Assembly (NCBI GenBank): GCA_023245695.1
Contig: JAHFJT010000065.1
Coordinates: 1 to 5,739 of the forward strand
Direction: 5' to 3'
DNA length: 5,739 bases
Source of the DNA: Candidatus Peregrinibacteria bacterium
Lineage (GTDB): Bacteria > Patescibacteriota > Gracilibacteria > UBA1369 > UBA12463
The notes below the pieces were generated by a model that made no database searches, had not been told where the DNA came from, and saw only the letters and a program-made list of their open reading frames with translations. The position numbers were made by a program, and so were the translations under genes. Below, in pieces: positions 1 to 5,739 of the stretch. The first letter of the stretch is position 1; each line of letters opens with the position of its first letter.

Positions 1-623
1 ATCGCGATGAGGGCGATGGTTGCTTGCTTTCCAATGACACTCTGGAGCTGACCTTCGGTGGTATTGATGTCGCCGTTGATCGTGATGTCTGCATCTTCAA
101 CGATGAAGGTGACAGGTCGAATATTCGTTCCAAATGAGCCGTTATTGATATTTCCAATCGTGAGTGACTTGCCCTTTGGAAGACGGAAGACGTCGCCCTT
201 TGGAATGGTTCCGTTGAATGAGGTCTGGCTCGTGGTGTTCCATCGAGCGACACGAAGACGGCTTTCTTTAATCGACTTCTCGATCGACTCTTTTTGAAGT
301 GACTCGCTGAGCGGTGTCTCAAATTCACAGAGGAGACTTGAGATATTGTCGAGAGGGTTCTGGTAATCTGCTGGTTGGCTGGTGCTCTGACCGCTGATAT
401 TACTCTTTTCGCAAATCTTGTGGGTGGCTTCGAAGCCCTTCACATCGCCTGATGATATAGTTTTTTGCTTCGTCACTTTTGGCTTAATGACGACATCATC
501 TGATGTCTTGATGTCAGAACATTGCTTGATATCGATCAGCTGCGTATCGAGTGGAGACTGGAAGAGGACGTCGCCACCAGCACGAGAGAGAATGTATGGG
601 CAGAGGACGAGGACTTTTGCTGA
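1..623 (-). other. C-terminal module of Patescibacteria-type surface protein, truncated by window
   Basis: Residues 660-866 contain VLVLCPYILSRAGGDVLF near the start and TFIVEDADITINGDI then IGKQATIALIA at the window edge. I recall similar CPY-x-x-x-RAGGDV and FIV...GDI...IAFI patterns towards the ends of large secreted proteins in candidate phyla radiation genomes, where the chain continues into short beta repeats. If so, more beta structure follows beyond the left edge. Cysteine pairs 667/694 and 730/758 fall here. Residues 759-783 are charged and probably helical (ETPLSESLQKESIEKSIKES). This call is from memory and unverified. Confidence 0.35.
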
Positions 624-2600
624 GCTCGTGCCCTCGATCTTTTCGGTTGGGAGTTTTGCGGCGTTTGGGTAGCTCGTGTAGTGAGCGGTATTGATAAACT
701 CTTCACCGCAGCCATTCTTTGGGTCGATCTTTTTGCAGTCGATCGTGGATTTTACCTTACCCCAGTAGACGATCATCACCGGCTGTGTGGCTCCGTAGAT
801 GATGAACTTTCCTGATCCTTTGATCTGATTCTGGTAGCATCCTTTGCCATCGAGATTCCACTTGTCGGGGTTTGAGCCAGCACATCCTTTGAGCGAAGTG
901 GCTTTCTGCTGAGCGGTGTTGATGGAGACAACGGTTGGAGTGTCTGCAGCATCTTGTGAAAGCGTGAGGGTTCCACCCTTGCTGCCCGTGATCTTATTGC
1001 CGGCTCCCCAGAGGGTATCGGTGATCTCGGTGTAGGCGGTATTGCTTGGATAAACCGGCGTGTAGAGGATCTGATATTTCACTCGAGTAAATCCAGTGCC
1101 AGTACGCGAGAGGTTGATGACCTTCTGTCCCTCTATACGCTTCTCGATGTAGTTATTTGGACACTGTTTTGGGGTGCCTTTGACTTTTGTACAGTCGATC
1201 GGTGGTGGGGTGCAGCCTGGAGCATTTGGGGTGAGGGTACAATTTGGTTTACACTCCGGTGCATTTGGAGTTTTGATACAGTCAGTGGGTGGCGGAAGAC
1301 ACTCAGGAGCATTTGGGGTGAGAGAGCAATTTGGTTTAGGCGGCTTACACTCAGGAGCATTTGGGGTCAGCGTACAGTCTGGTTGTTTAGGTCCGACCGT
1401 GAGCGCTTTGGTACAGCCTGCGTATTGGAATCCAAAAATGTCGCTTGTTGTTACCGTAATCGTCGTGCCAAGTGGTGCCCCGGAGAATGTTGTTGTTGGA
1501 TTTTCGGTGGCGTTGAGCGGATTTTGCCCGTTATTAAATGAGCCGCTGGTTGCGGTCCAGGTGTATCGGAGGTTCGCTGGATTTCCGTTGCCCTGATTTA
1601 TTGGTGTGACGGTGAATGAGGTCTGAGCGTTTGCATTGACTGCTGTAGGCGTGATCGAAAGTGACTGACAGAAGCCAGAAGTTGGGTAATCGGTTCGGTT
1701 CCAGATGGTTTTATCGGTGCCGACCTGTTCCCATACCCATGGGCTCGTTTTATTTTCTGCTGACCAGGCGATGGCGCTGGCGCCACCTTCTGGCACCCAC
1801 TGAGCTGCATTTGCGGCTGTTTTTTGTGGGTAGAGGAGGTGAGCGACTTCGATCACTGAGTGTGTCGTGGCGGTCCATGATGGTTTTGTGACGTTCAAAG
1901 AGAACATCTGAAGAAGCTTCGATGGAACGGGTTTAAAGGTGTTGAATCCTCGATTGAGATACTTTGCGGATGGCTTGTCGCAGAGCTCTTTGAAGCTTGC
2001 TGGATTCTGTTTTGCCTTCTCGCAGTAATAGGTATCGAGGGTTGGGTTCGCTCCGAGGACACTTGGAAGAGACTTGAGCCAGTCAGCCTTTTTGTCCTGC
2101 TGTCCGGCGAGTGTGACTCCATACTCCCATGTGATCATATAAGGATATGCAGGGTTGTCGCTTTTTTCGAGCGTAACTTTCGCACCACCGAAGATGCTCG
2201 TGAGCTGTTCGCCCTTGCATGTTTTTGAATTAGAAGGAGGTGCTGTACAGATCACCTGATTGATGTCGGTGTTCGTGACGACGTCCTGTTCCATGTACAC
2301 TCGGAATCGTTTGATGATGAGCTTCTTGAGGAAGTTCTTGTCTTCGACGGTGTTGTTGTAGAAGGCATGTTCGTGGATCGTCCATGGTTCCTGGGGATAG
2401 AGCTGGGTCTTTTCGGCATAGGTGATAGGACACGCTTTTTCTACCGAAGCGCCATTTACAATGATTGTGTAGCCTGAAACTCCTGGTGTACAGCTCGCAG
2501 GTGTTGCTGTTTCTGGTGCGGCATATACCGTTGTCGGCACCTGTCCGAGGACGAGGGCGACGAGAGCGACAGACGAGATGATTCGGGAGATTTTTTTCAT
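1..2600 (-). CDS. Large Cys-rich exported multidomain surface protein, 3' end outside window
   Basis: An open frame of 866 codons runs from the ATG at 2600 to the left edge without a stop, so the C-terminus is missing. Residues 1-27 form a Sec-type signal peptide: MKKISR, hydrophobic core at about 7-19, likely cut after VYA27. Residues 28-300 match no domain I know and are rich in Trp and Tyr towards their end. Residues 309-403 look like a PKD/Ig-like beta-sandwich. Residues 408-480 are five Cys-bounded Pro repeats. Residues 491-640 resemble a DUF11-like beta-sandwich, and 660-866 a C-terminal module common in Patescibacteria surface proteins. The 26 cysteines fall into 13 sequential pairs, which fits an extracytoplasmic disulfide-bonded protein. 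The ATG was chosen because the signal peptide follows it directly and the preceding gene stops 13 bases before it; no Shine-Dalgarno is present. Function is unknown; adhesin or surface structural protein is inference. Confidence 0.9.
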   Translation of the reverse strand, partial: MKKISRIISSVALVALVLGQVPTTVYAAPETATPASCTPGVSGYTIIVNGASVEKACPITYAEKTQLYPQEPWTIHEHAFYNNTVEDKNFLKKLIIKRFRVYMEQDVVTNTDINQVICTAPPSNSKTCKGEQLTSIFGGAKVTLEKSDNPAYPYMITWEYGVTLAGQQDKKADWLKSLPSVLGANPTLDTYYCEKAKQNPASFKELCDKPSAKYLNRGFNTFKPVPSKLLQMFSLNVTKPSWTATTHSVIEVAHLLYPQKTAANAAQWVPEGGASAIAWSAENKTSPWVWEQVGTDKTIWNRTDYPTSGFCQSLSITPTAVNANAQTSFTVTPINQGNGNPANLRYTWTATSGSFNNGQNPLNATENPTTTFSGAPLGTTITVTTSDIFGFQYAGCTKALTVGPKQPDCTLTPNAPECKPPKPNCSLTPNAPECLPPPTDCIKTPNAPECKPNCTLTPNAPGCTPPPIDCTKVKGTPKQCPNNYIEKRIEGQKVINLSRTGTGFTRVKYQILYTPVYPSNTAYTEITDTLWGAGNKITGSKGGTLTLSQDAADTPTVVSINTAQQKATSLKGCAGSNPDKWNLDGKGCYQNQIKGSGKFIIYGATQPVMIVYWGKVKSTIDCKKIDPKNGCGEEFINTAHYTSYPNAAKLPTEKIEGTSSAKVLVLCPYILSRAGGDVLFQSPLDTQLIDIKQCSDIKTSDDVVIKPKVTKQKTISSGDVKGFEATHKICEKSNISGQSTSQPADYQNPLDNISSLLCEFETPLSESLQKESIEKSIKESRLRVARWNTTSQTSFNGTIPKGDVFRLPKGKSLTIGNINNGSFGTNIRPVTFIVEDADITINGDINTTEGQLQSVIGKQATIALIA
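681..1130 (-). other. Probable beta-sandwich (DUF11-like) in the Cys-rich protein
   Basis: Residues 491-640 contain the layout I associate with DUF11-like repeats of bacterial surface proteins: an opening strand (VKYQILYTPV), a mid strand (YTEITDTLWG), then GSGKFIIYG, the strand VMIVYWGKV and a closing FINTAHYT. Two cysteine pairs (573/588 and 622/631) lie in loops. The resemblance is structural and loose; any secreted beta-sandwich would give a similar picture. A profile search is needed to name it. Confidence 0.35.
1161..1379 (-). repeat. Tandem Cys-Pro repeats (TPNAPEC type), five units
   Basis: Residues 408-480 hold five units of the form [D/N]-C-x-x-T-P-N-A-P-[E/G]-C followed by two to five mostly Pro residues. 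The cysteines are 409/418, 425/434, 441/450, 454/463 and 470/480. Eight residues separate the cysteines in units 1-4, and nine in unit 5, which has lost PNAPE and reads TKVKGTPKQ. The start-to-start period is 16 residues (48 bases), except 13 residues between units 3 and 4. At DNA level the 21-base copies at 1299-1319 and 1347-1367 are identical, so the array expanded fairly recently. It lies between two beta domains and probably forms a stiff, disulfide-stapled linker. Confidence 0.9.
1392..1676 (-). other. PKD/Ig-like domain in the Cys-rich protein
   Basis: Residues 309-403 have the order expected of a PKD-like fold: an opening strand (SLSITPTAVNA), a strand (TSFTVTP), a central Trp strand (LRYTWTATSGSF), then TTTFSGAPLGTTITVTTSD and a closing strand (KALTVG). 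Cys311 and Cys396 sit near the two ends and could bridge the first and last strands. Such domains usually act as spacers or binding modules in surface proteins. The assignment rests on pattern only. Confidence 0.6.
2520..2600 (-). other. Sec-type signal peptide of the large Cys-rich protein
   Basis: Residues 1-27 show the classical three parts: a basic start (MKKISR), a hydrophobic run (IISSVALVALVLG) and a polar end (QVPTTVYA). V25-Y26-A27 gives a good signal peptidase I site, so the mature chain probably begins APETATPAS. There is no lipobox cysteine at the cleavage site, so a lipoprotein is unlikely. Confidence 0.85.
2587..2600 (-). repeat. 14-base start repeat, copy 2 (Cys-rich gene)
   Basis: ATGAAAAAAATCTC opens the large exported protein and is the second copy of the repeat at 2765-2778. 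Recombination between the two would remove the small gene exactly and leave the large gene with an intact start. Confidence 0.7.
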
Positions 2601-2613
2601 GGTTGGGGAAAGT
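2601..2613 (-). other. Gene junction without Shine-Dalgarno (small gene to Cys-rich gene)
   Basis: The 13 bases between the TAA of the small gene and the ATG of the large exported protein read ACTTTCCCCAACC on the coding strand. They are pyrimidine-rich, the opposite of a ribosome binding site. No hairpin or terminator fits in the space, so the transcript very likely continues through. Confidence 0.7.
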
Positions 2614-2670
2614 TTAGAAACCGGATGGGTCGATTATGCCAGTGCTCTGTGGAGCGATTTGAGTCTGGCC
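2614..2670 (-). repeat. C-terminal tail repeat, copy 2 (small membrane protein)
   Basis: The last 18 codons plus the stop of the 54-residue gene encode GQTQIAPQSTGIIDPSGF, the partner of the tail at 2791-2847. Similarity stops abruptly just before GQTQ, so the shared unit is the tail itself and not the whole gene. Confidence 0.8.
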
Positions 2671-2778
2671 CTGAGTTGGTTTTGAATTTGGAGTCTGGAT
2701 GATTTTTTTTGGCTTGAGCATGAGATATCCACCGATGAGGATAATAATGATGAGAATGACAAGTGAGATTTTTTTCAT
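2614..2778 (-). CDS. Small single-span membrane protein sharing a C-terminal tail with the upstream protein
   Basis: A 54-residue frame runs from ATG at 2778 to TAA. Residues 5-21 are a strong hydrophobic helix (SLVILIIIILIGGYLML), flanked by MKK before it and KPKK after it, so topology by the positive-inside rule is not clear. Residues 28-54 are a soluble Pro/Gln/Ser-rich tail that ends in APQSTGIIDPSGF. That tail matches the end of the upstream large protein in 13 of the last 18 residues. The gene starts 12 bases after the upstream stop and ends 13 bases before the next ATG, so it is the middle of an apparent operon. No Shine-Dalgarno is visible. No family is recognised. The tail match, the well-formed membrane helix and the tight spacing argue that it is a real gene. 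A role as membrane partner or anchor for the upstream protein is inference. Confidence 0.8.
   Translation of the reverse strand: MKKISLVILIIIILIGGYLMLKPKKIIQTPNSKPTQGQTQIAPQSTGIIDPSGF
2765..2778 (-). repeat. 14-base start repeat, copy 1 (small gene)
   Basis: ATGAAAAAAATCTC opens the 54-residue gene and is identical to 2587-2600, 178 bases away. It encodes MKKIS. Common signal or anchor starts are Lys-rich, so this match may be partly convergent, but both copies also use the same codons and carry an A7 run. Confidence 0.7.
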
Positions 2779-2790
2779 ATTTTAGTGAGG
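2779..2790 (-). other. Gene junction without Shine-Dalgarno (large gene to small gene)
   Basis: The 12 bases between the TAA of the large gene and the ATG of the small gene read CCTCACTAAAAT on the coding strand. There is no GGAGG-like sequence here or in the preceding codons. Translation of the small gene probably depends on re-initiation or coupling after the upstream stop, or on an A-rich start context. Confidence 0.7.
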
Positions 2791-2847
2791 TTAGAATCCA
2801 GTGGTATCGATATTTCCGCTGCTCTGTGGAGCCGCTTGTGTCTGGCC
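2791..2847 (-). repeat. C-terminal tail repeat, copy 1 (large protein)
   Basis: The last 18 codons plus the stop of the large right-hand gene encode GQTQAAPQSSGNIDTTGF. Aligned without gaps to 2614-2670, 42 of 57 bases are identical, including a 13-base exact run over the APQS codons. Of the 13 identical residues, 9 use the same codon. That points to common descent rather than chance. Confidence 0.8.
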
Positions 2848-5739
2848 ATTTTGTCTTCCATCGCCTACCTTGACTTCCACCTGTGGTGCGACTTCGTGAG
2901 CGGTTTCTGGTTTTGACTCCTTCGGCTTTTCTCCTACGCCTGTGGTGCGCTTACCGAAGCCGGCTCCGACGGTGAACTCGTTGACTTCTGTGCGTACGCC
3001 TTCACGGACGGTGACGTCTCGGCTGGCTTGTGCGCTTGCGAATATTTGTCCGTTTGCGTCGAAGTACTCAAATGTTTCTTTTCCGATCATCGTGAAGTTT
3101 TGGCACTTTTCGAAGAGACCGATGTTGGTCTTGATGTCGAATTTAACGACGATGTCGTTGTACTCAGGTCCGAGATTGACTGACTTTGCGCCAGAGTCTT
3201 GTTCGTACTCTCGTACTTTTTCGATCATGGCGACGAACTTTTTGTAGAAAGTCTGATGTGCTACATCTATGTCTGGATTGCCTGATTTCTTGATGTCGTT
3301 ATAGAGCTCTTTGTCCGCTGGTTTGAAAGCGTAGGGGATAACGCCTGCCATCTTGAGTGAAATAGGGGATCGTAAGAAGTTGGCTGCACTGCTTCTGTCG
3401 AGCGGGCTAATGACCTCGATAAGTGCACGTGCGGCTCGAGCTTCTGCTTGGTCAGGTGAGTGAATGTCGAACTCTTTTGGATTGATGAGTCGGTATCCAA
3501 GTCCAGCGTAGTTGTTACTTCGTCGAGCTCCGTGAATGTGCTGAGTTCCTACCATCGAGACGAAGAGATTTCCTGTTTCCTTCGCATCAATAGACTTCCA
3601 CTCTGCTTCTGAGAATGTGGTCGTTTTGATGTGCTTCATGATCGTATCCGCGATCTCACCTTTGTAGTTTTTGTATGTCGTATTCTCGATGTATCCCATG
3701 ATCATTTGTTTGATCCATGGAGACTCCTTTTCGAGAGCCTTTTTTCGTTCGATGACCGTCTTTTCTGAGAAGTCACGGAATGTATTTACGATGAGGTAAT
3801 TTCGAGCGGCACTACGATCCGCCTCTGAGAGTTTTGGGTTGGCGTCTCCTTTTTTTGCAAGGAAGCTCTCGAAATCTTCAAATACCTTTCCGTAATCTAC
3901 CTGTAGACCACGGTTGTACTCGGTTGTGAGTTTTTTCAAATATGTCTGGTGTTTTTTGTCTCCGTTTTCGTACCACTCTTTAACGAGTGCTTCGATATTG
4001 TCACGTGGTTTTTCGTTTTTCTCCTGTACCTTTGCAGCAGCTTCTTCAAAATCCTTTCGACTTCGAATTTCGAATTTTGGAATTTTTCCTTCGGCCTGAA
4101 GTTTGGTAAAGGTGTCGTAATCCAGAATCTGGTTGGCATCGAGCTTGCTCTTTTTGCCAACTTCTTCGATAGCTTTTCCAATATTCTTTTCGAGGTATGC
4201 CTCAGATGTGTTTTCCAGAGCTGTCTGACTCACGGTGTCTTTTGAGATGTAGATGCTGATGTCGTTGTAGGCGCCATTTTTTTCAAATGGATAGCGCTGT
4301 TGTTTTCGAGTAATAAAGAGACTTTCTTTCAAGTTGGTGTTGAGGAAGAAGTCGTTTCCGTTATGAATCAGGGACGTATCTTTGAGAGATGGGTCGAGGA
4401 ATACTTTGATATTTGCTGGACCGCCCTGTTTTCCAATACTCATGCGATAGACTCCATTTTCTGGAACGAGTTTGACATTCACCTTCTTGAGAACATCGTT
4501 GAGGTCTTCGTATGTAACCGTATTGGATCCGTTGAATTTTGTTGATGCATCTGGCGTGACTATTTCTTCGCCTTTTTCATTCATGGTTATACGGCCACTT
4601 CGTCCAAGATTGATAACTCGTTTTCTGTCGCCACGGATGGCTGCTTCGAGCTGTTTTTTTACATCAGCATCATCCGTTTTTGCGTCAGAAGCTTCGACGA
4701 GTCGGAGAACCTTTGTCGACTTTCCAATACTGAAGGTAACGTGTGGGATGATGAATGGGGGAACGAGTGTGAATGCGACTCCGAACCCGGAAATGAGAGG
4801 TAAGTCGAAGTCGGCGGTGTTTTTGGTGTCGATGTCGTGCTTGATCGATTCGTATATTTCCATAGCGATAGCGGCTTTGTAGGCTTCATCAAGTGTCTTT
4901 CCCTGAGCCTTCATGTCTCGCTCTGCGATCTCGAGGAGCCCCTTGATCTGTTTTCCGAGTACTGGGTGCTCCATTAATGCCTTGTATTTGTCGTCCGACT
5001 TTTCGATCTGTGCAATACCTGTTTTTTCGTATTTTTCTCGTAGGGATTTTTCCAGAGCACGTTCTGCATTGGTTCGGATTCCAATCGATCCACCGACTCC
5101 TGCACGCAATGTGAGTACATCAACACCCACTCCTGCACCTATCGAGAGGTCGAGTGTTTCTGTGACAGGGAGCTGAAGATTGATGTCTGCAACAGGTCCG
5201 AGTTTTCCATCTGTGGTTGCGAAAATGCCGCCCGACAGCGAGACTGAAGCGCCCTTTGGGAGCTTCCATCTCTTTCCTCCTTCGAGCACGAGGCCGTTTG
5301 TTTCTCCGACACTGACTCCTGCCTTGAAGAAGTAACCATCACCGAGATCGACGATGCCTCCTGCTCCTACGGTAGCTTTCAGTGTTCCGTCTACTTCTTC
5401 GAAGCCGACTCCAATACCTCCATGGAATTTTTGTTCGATACGCTTTCCCATTTTTACAAGCTGCTCATCAGAAAGGTTTTTCTTGTTTTTGAAATCCTTC
5501 AAGAGAGCGTTGATTTCCGGACTCTCTGAGTATCTGACTGCGGCTTTTTCTTTTGATGCCTCAAGTTTTCTCTCGGCAATGTAGCCAGCTCGGATGAGCT
5601 CTACGGTACTTTTTTCCAATTTTCCGGATTTGATCATCTCAGCGGTTACGGCACTCTTTCCTATGTCCTCTCGTTTTCCGGCTTTGATAAGCCCAAGTTC
5701 GATGTAGGTGTTGAGTTTTGTAACGAGGTTTGCGCGAGT
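2791..5739 (-). CDS. Large beta-block/helical protein of unknown function, 5' end outside window
   Basis: The frame is open from the right edge to TAA at 2791, giving 982 visible residues. The first in-frame ATG, at 5637, is probably not the start: a repeat pattern runs through it and no ribosome site precedes it. Numbering from that Met, residues up to about 30 are degenerate helical repeats, 72-188 a glycine-rich strand block, 190-275 helical and charged, and 279-305 uncharged with two short strands around VPPFIIP. Residues 470-815 are mostly charged helices, 825-897 strands, and 900-948 a Pro/Gln-rich tail ending GNIDTTGF. There is only one cysteine (C845). No catalytic motif or named domain is recognised; H700 and H702 in QHIHGARR stand out but prove nothing. 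The true N-terminus, and so any signal peptide, lies outside. A structural envelope or surface role is inferred from the strand block and from its neighbours. Confidence 0.9.
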   Translation of the reverse strand, partial: TRANLVTKLNTYIELGLIKAGKREDIGKSAVTAEMIKSGKLEKSTVELIRAGYIAERKLEASKEKAAVRYSESPEINALLKDFKNKKNLSDEQLVKMGKRIEQKFHGGIGVGFEEVDGTLKATVGAGGIVDLGDGYFFKAGVSVGETNGLVLEGGKRWKLPKGASVSLSGGIFATTDGKLGPVADINLQLPVTETLDLSIGAGVGVDVLTLRAGVGGSIGIRTNAERALEKSLREKYEKTGIAQIEKSDDKYKALMEHPVLGKQIKGLLEIAERDMKAQGKTLDEAYKAAIAMEIYESIKHDIDTKNTADFDLPLISGFGVAFTLVPPFIIPHVTFSIGKSTKVLRLVEASDAKTDDADVKKQLEAAIRGDRKRVINLGRSGRITMNEKGEEIVTPDASTKFNGSNTVTYEDLNDVLKKVNVKLVPENGVYRMSIGKQGGPANIKVFLDPSLKDTSLIHNGNDFFLNTNLKESLFITRKQQRYPFEKNGAYNDISIYISKDTVSQTALENTSEAYLEKNIGKAIEEVGKKSKLDANQILDYDTFTKLQAEGKIPKFEIRSRKDFEEAAAKVQEKNEKPRDNIEALVKEWYENGDKKHQTYLKKLTTEYNRGLQVDYGKVFEDFESFLAKKGDANPKLSEADRSAARNYLIVNTFRDFSEKTVIERKKALEKESPWIKQMIMGYIENTTYKNYKGEIADTIMKHIKTTTFSEAEWKSIDAKETGNLFVSMVGTQHIHGARRSNNYAGLGYRLINPKEFDIHSPDQAEARAARALIEVISPLDRSSAANFLRSPISLKMAGVIPYAFKPADKELYNDIKKSGNPDIDVAHQTFYKKFVAMIEKVREYEQDSGAKSVNLGPEYNDIVVKFDIKTNIGLFEKCQNFTMIGKETFEYFDANGQIFASAQASRDVTVREGVRTEVNEFTVGAGFGKRTTGVGEKPKESKPETAHEVAPQVEVKVGDGRQNGQTQAAPQSSGNIDTTGF
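5074..5424 (-). other. Glycine-rich alternating beta-strand block
   Basis: Residues 72-188 (numbered from the Met at 5637) show roughly eight or nine short segments of alternating polar and nonpolar residues, such as LKATVGAGG, YFFKAGVSVG, ASVSLSGGIFA, DINLQLPV and LDLSIGAGVGV. They are separated by tight-turn sequences (DG, GDG, TNG, PKG, TDGKLG). This pattern resembles membrane beta-barrels or beta-solenoid surface proteins. A barrel would be unexpected in a Patescibacterium, which is thought to lack a typical outer membrane. Confidence 0.5.
5548..5691 (-). repeat. Degenerate short helical repeats near the visible N-terminal end
   Basis: Three units share a core [L/M]-I-[K/R]-[A/S]-G-[K/Y]: LIKAGK, MIKSGK and LIRAGY, spaced 18 and 13 residues apart. 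The segments between them are also alike (KSAVTAE and KSTVE). The second unit contains the Met at 5637, which means the repeat spans that codon and the coding sequence continues upstream. Predicted structure is a chain of short amphipathic helices. More units may lie to the right of the window. Confidence 0.6.

Noticed and set aside
1161..1379. Possible CRISPR-like direct repeats
   Set aside because: The period is a whole number of codons, the units translate into a coherent Cys-Pro repeat within a long open frame, and the intervening sequence is not unique spacer DNA.
1174..1596. A 140-codon plus-strand frame with GAFGV repeats
   Set aside because: It is the antisense reading of the Cys-Pro repeat and PKD-like region; its repeats are mirrored from the minus-strand TPNAPEC array, and it has no start context or domain of its own.
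2791..2814. C-terminal Phe as an outer-membrane beta-barrel signal
   Set aside because: The final residues (SGNIDTTGF) follow a Pro/Gln-rich flexible stretch and lack the alternating aromatic pattern of a last barrel strand; the same ending occurs on a 54-residue single-span protein.
3249..3780. HIH and nearby conserved-looking residues (QHIHGARR) as a metal or catalytic site
   Set aside because: No known family motif fits around them, and two nearby histidines alone are not evidence of catalysis.
3936..4245. Overlapping short frames on both strands across the helical region
   Set aside because: All overlap the long minus-strand frame, have biased shadow composition, and lack recognisable domains or start sites.
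5226..5268. LPKG motifs (also in the left-hand protein) as LPxTG-like sortase signals
   Set aside because: They lie inside domains, are not followed by a hydrophobic segment and basic tail, and lack the Thr-Gly pair.

Overview
The whole window reads on the minus strand as one co-directional gene block. Listed in transcription order, from right to left, it holds three genes. The first is a large gene that runs off the right edge; 982 codons are visible and its start is missing. The second is a 54-codon gene for a single-span membrane protein. The third is a large exported protein whose end runs off the left edge; 866 codons are visible. The two gaps between genes are 12 and 13 bases, so the three are very probably one transcription unit. 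No RNA gene, CRISPR array, insertion sequence, terminator or plus-strand gene could be supported, and no stretch longer than 13 bases lies outside a reading frame.

The right-hand protein has degenerate short helical repeats at the visible left end of the chain, then a glycine-rich block of alternating strands, then a long charged helical region, another strand-rich stretch, and a Pro/Gln-rich tail. It contains a single cysteine. The left-hand protein has a clear Sec-type signal peptide, a PKD/Ig-like domain, a tandem Cys-Pro repeat hinge built on TPNAPEC, a probable second beta-sandwich, and a C-terminal module of a kind I associate with surface proteins of Patescibacteria. It has 26 cysteines that fall into 13 neighbouring pairs.

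The most striking signal is that the tiny membrane protein and its large upstream neighbour end in nearly the same tail (GQTQxAPQSxGxIDxxGF followed by stop; 13 of 18 residues and 42 of 57 bases identical). The small gene also opens with the same 14 bases as the downstream large gene. This looks like a locus in which a membrane anchor and a large surface or envelope protein share a C-terminal tag, next to a large disulfide-rich exported protein. A cell-surface assembly is a reasonable inference, but no function is proven.

Organism: moderate GC, A-rich coding strand, no Shine-Dalgarno sequences at the two visible starts, giant low-similarity secreted proteins and TPNAPEC-type repeats suggest a candidate phyla radiation (Patescibacteria) bacterium, possibly of the Peregrinibacteria type. 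This is from family memory and is uncertain. About 1,900 codons contain no in-frame TGA, which argues against the UGA=Gly code of Gracilibacteria and Absconditabacteria.
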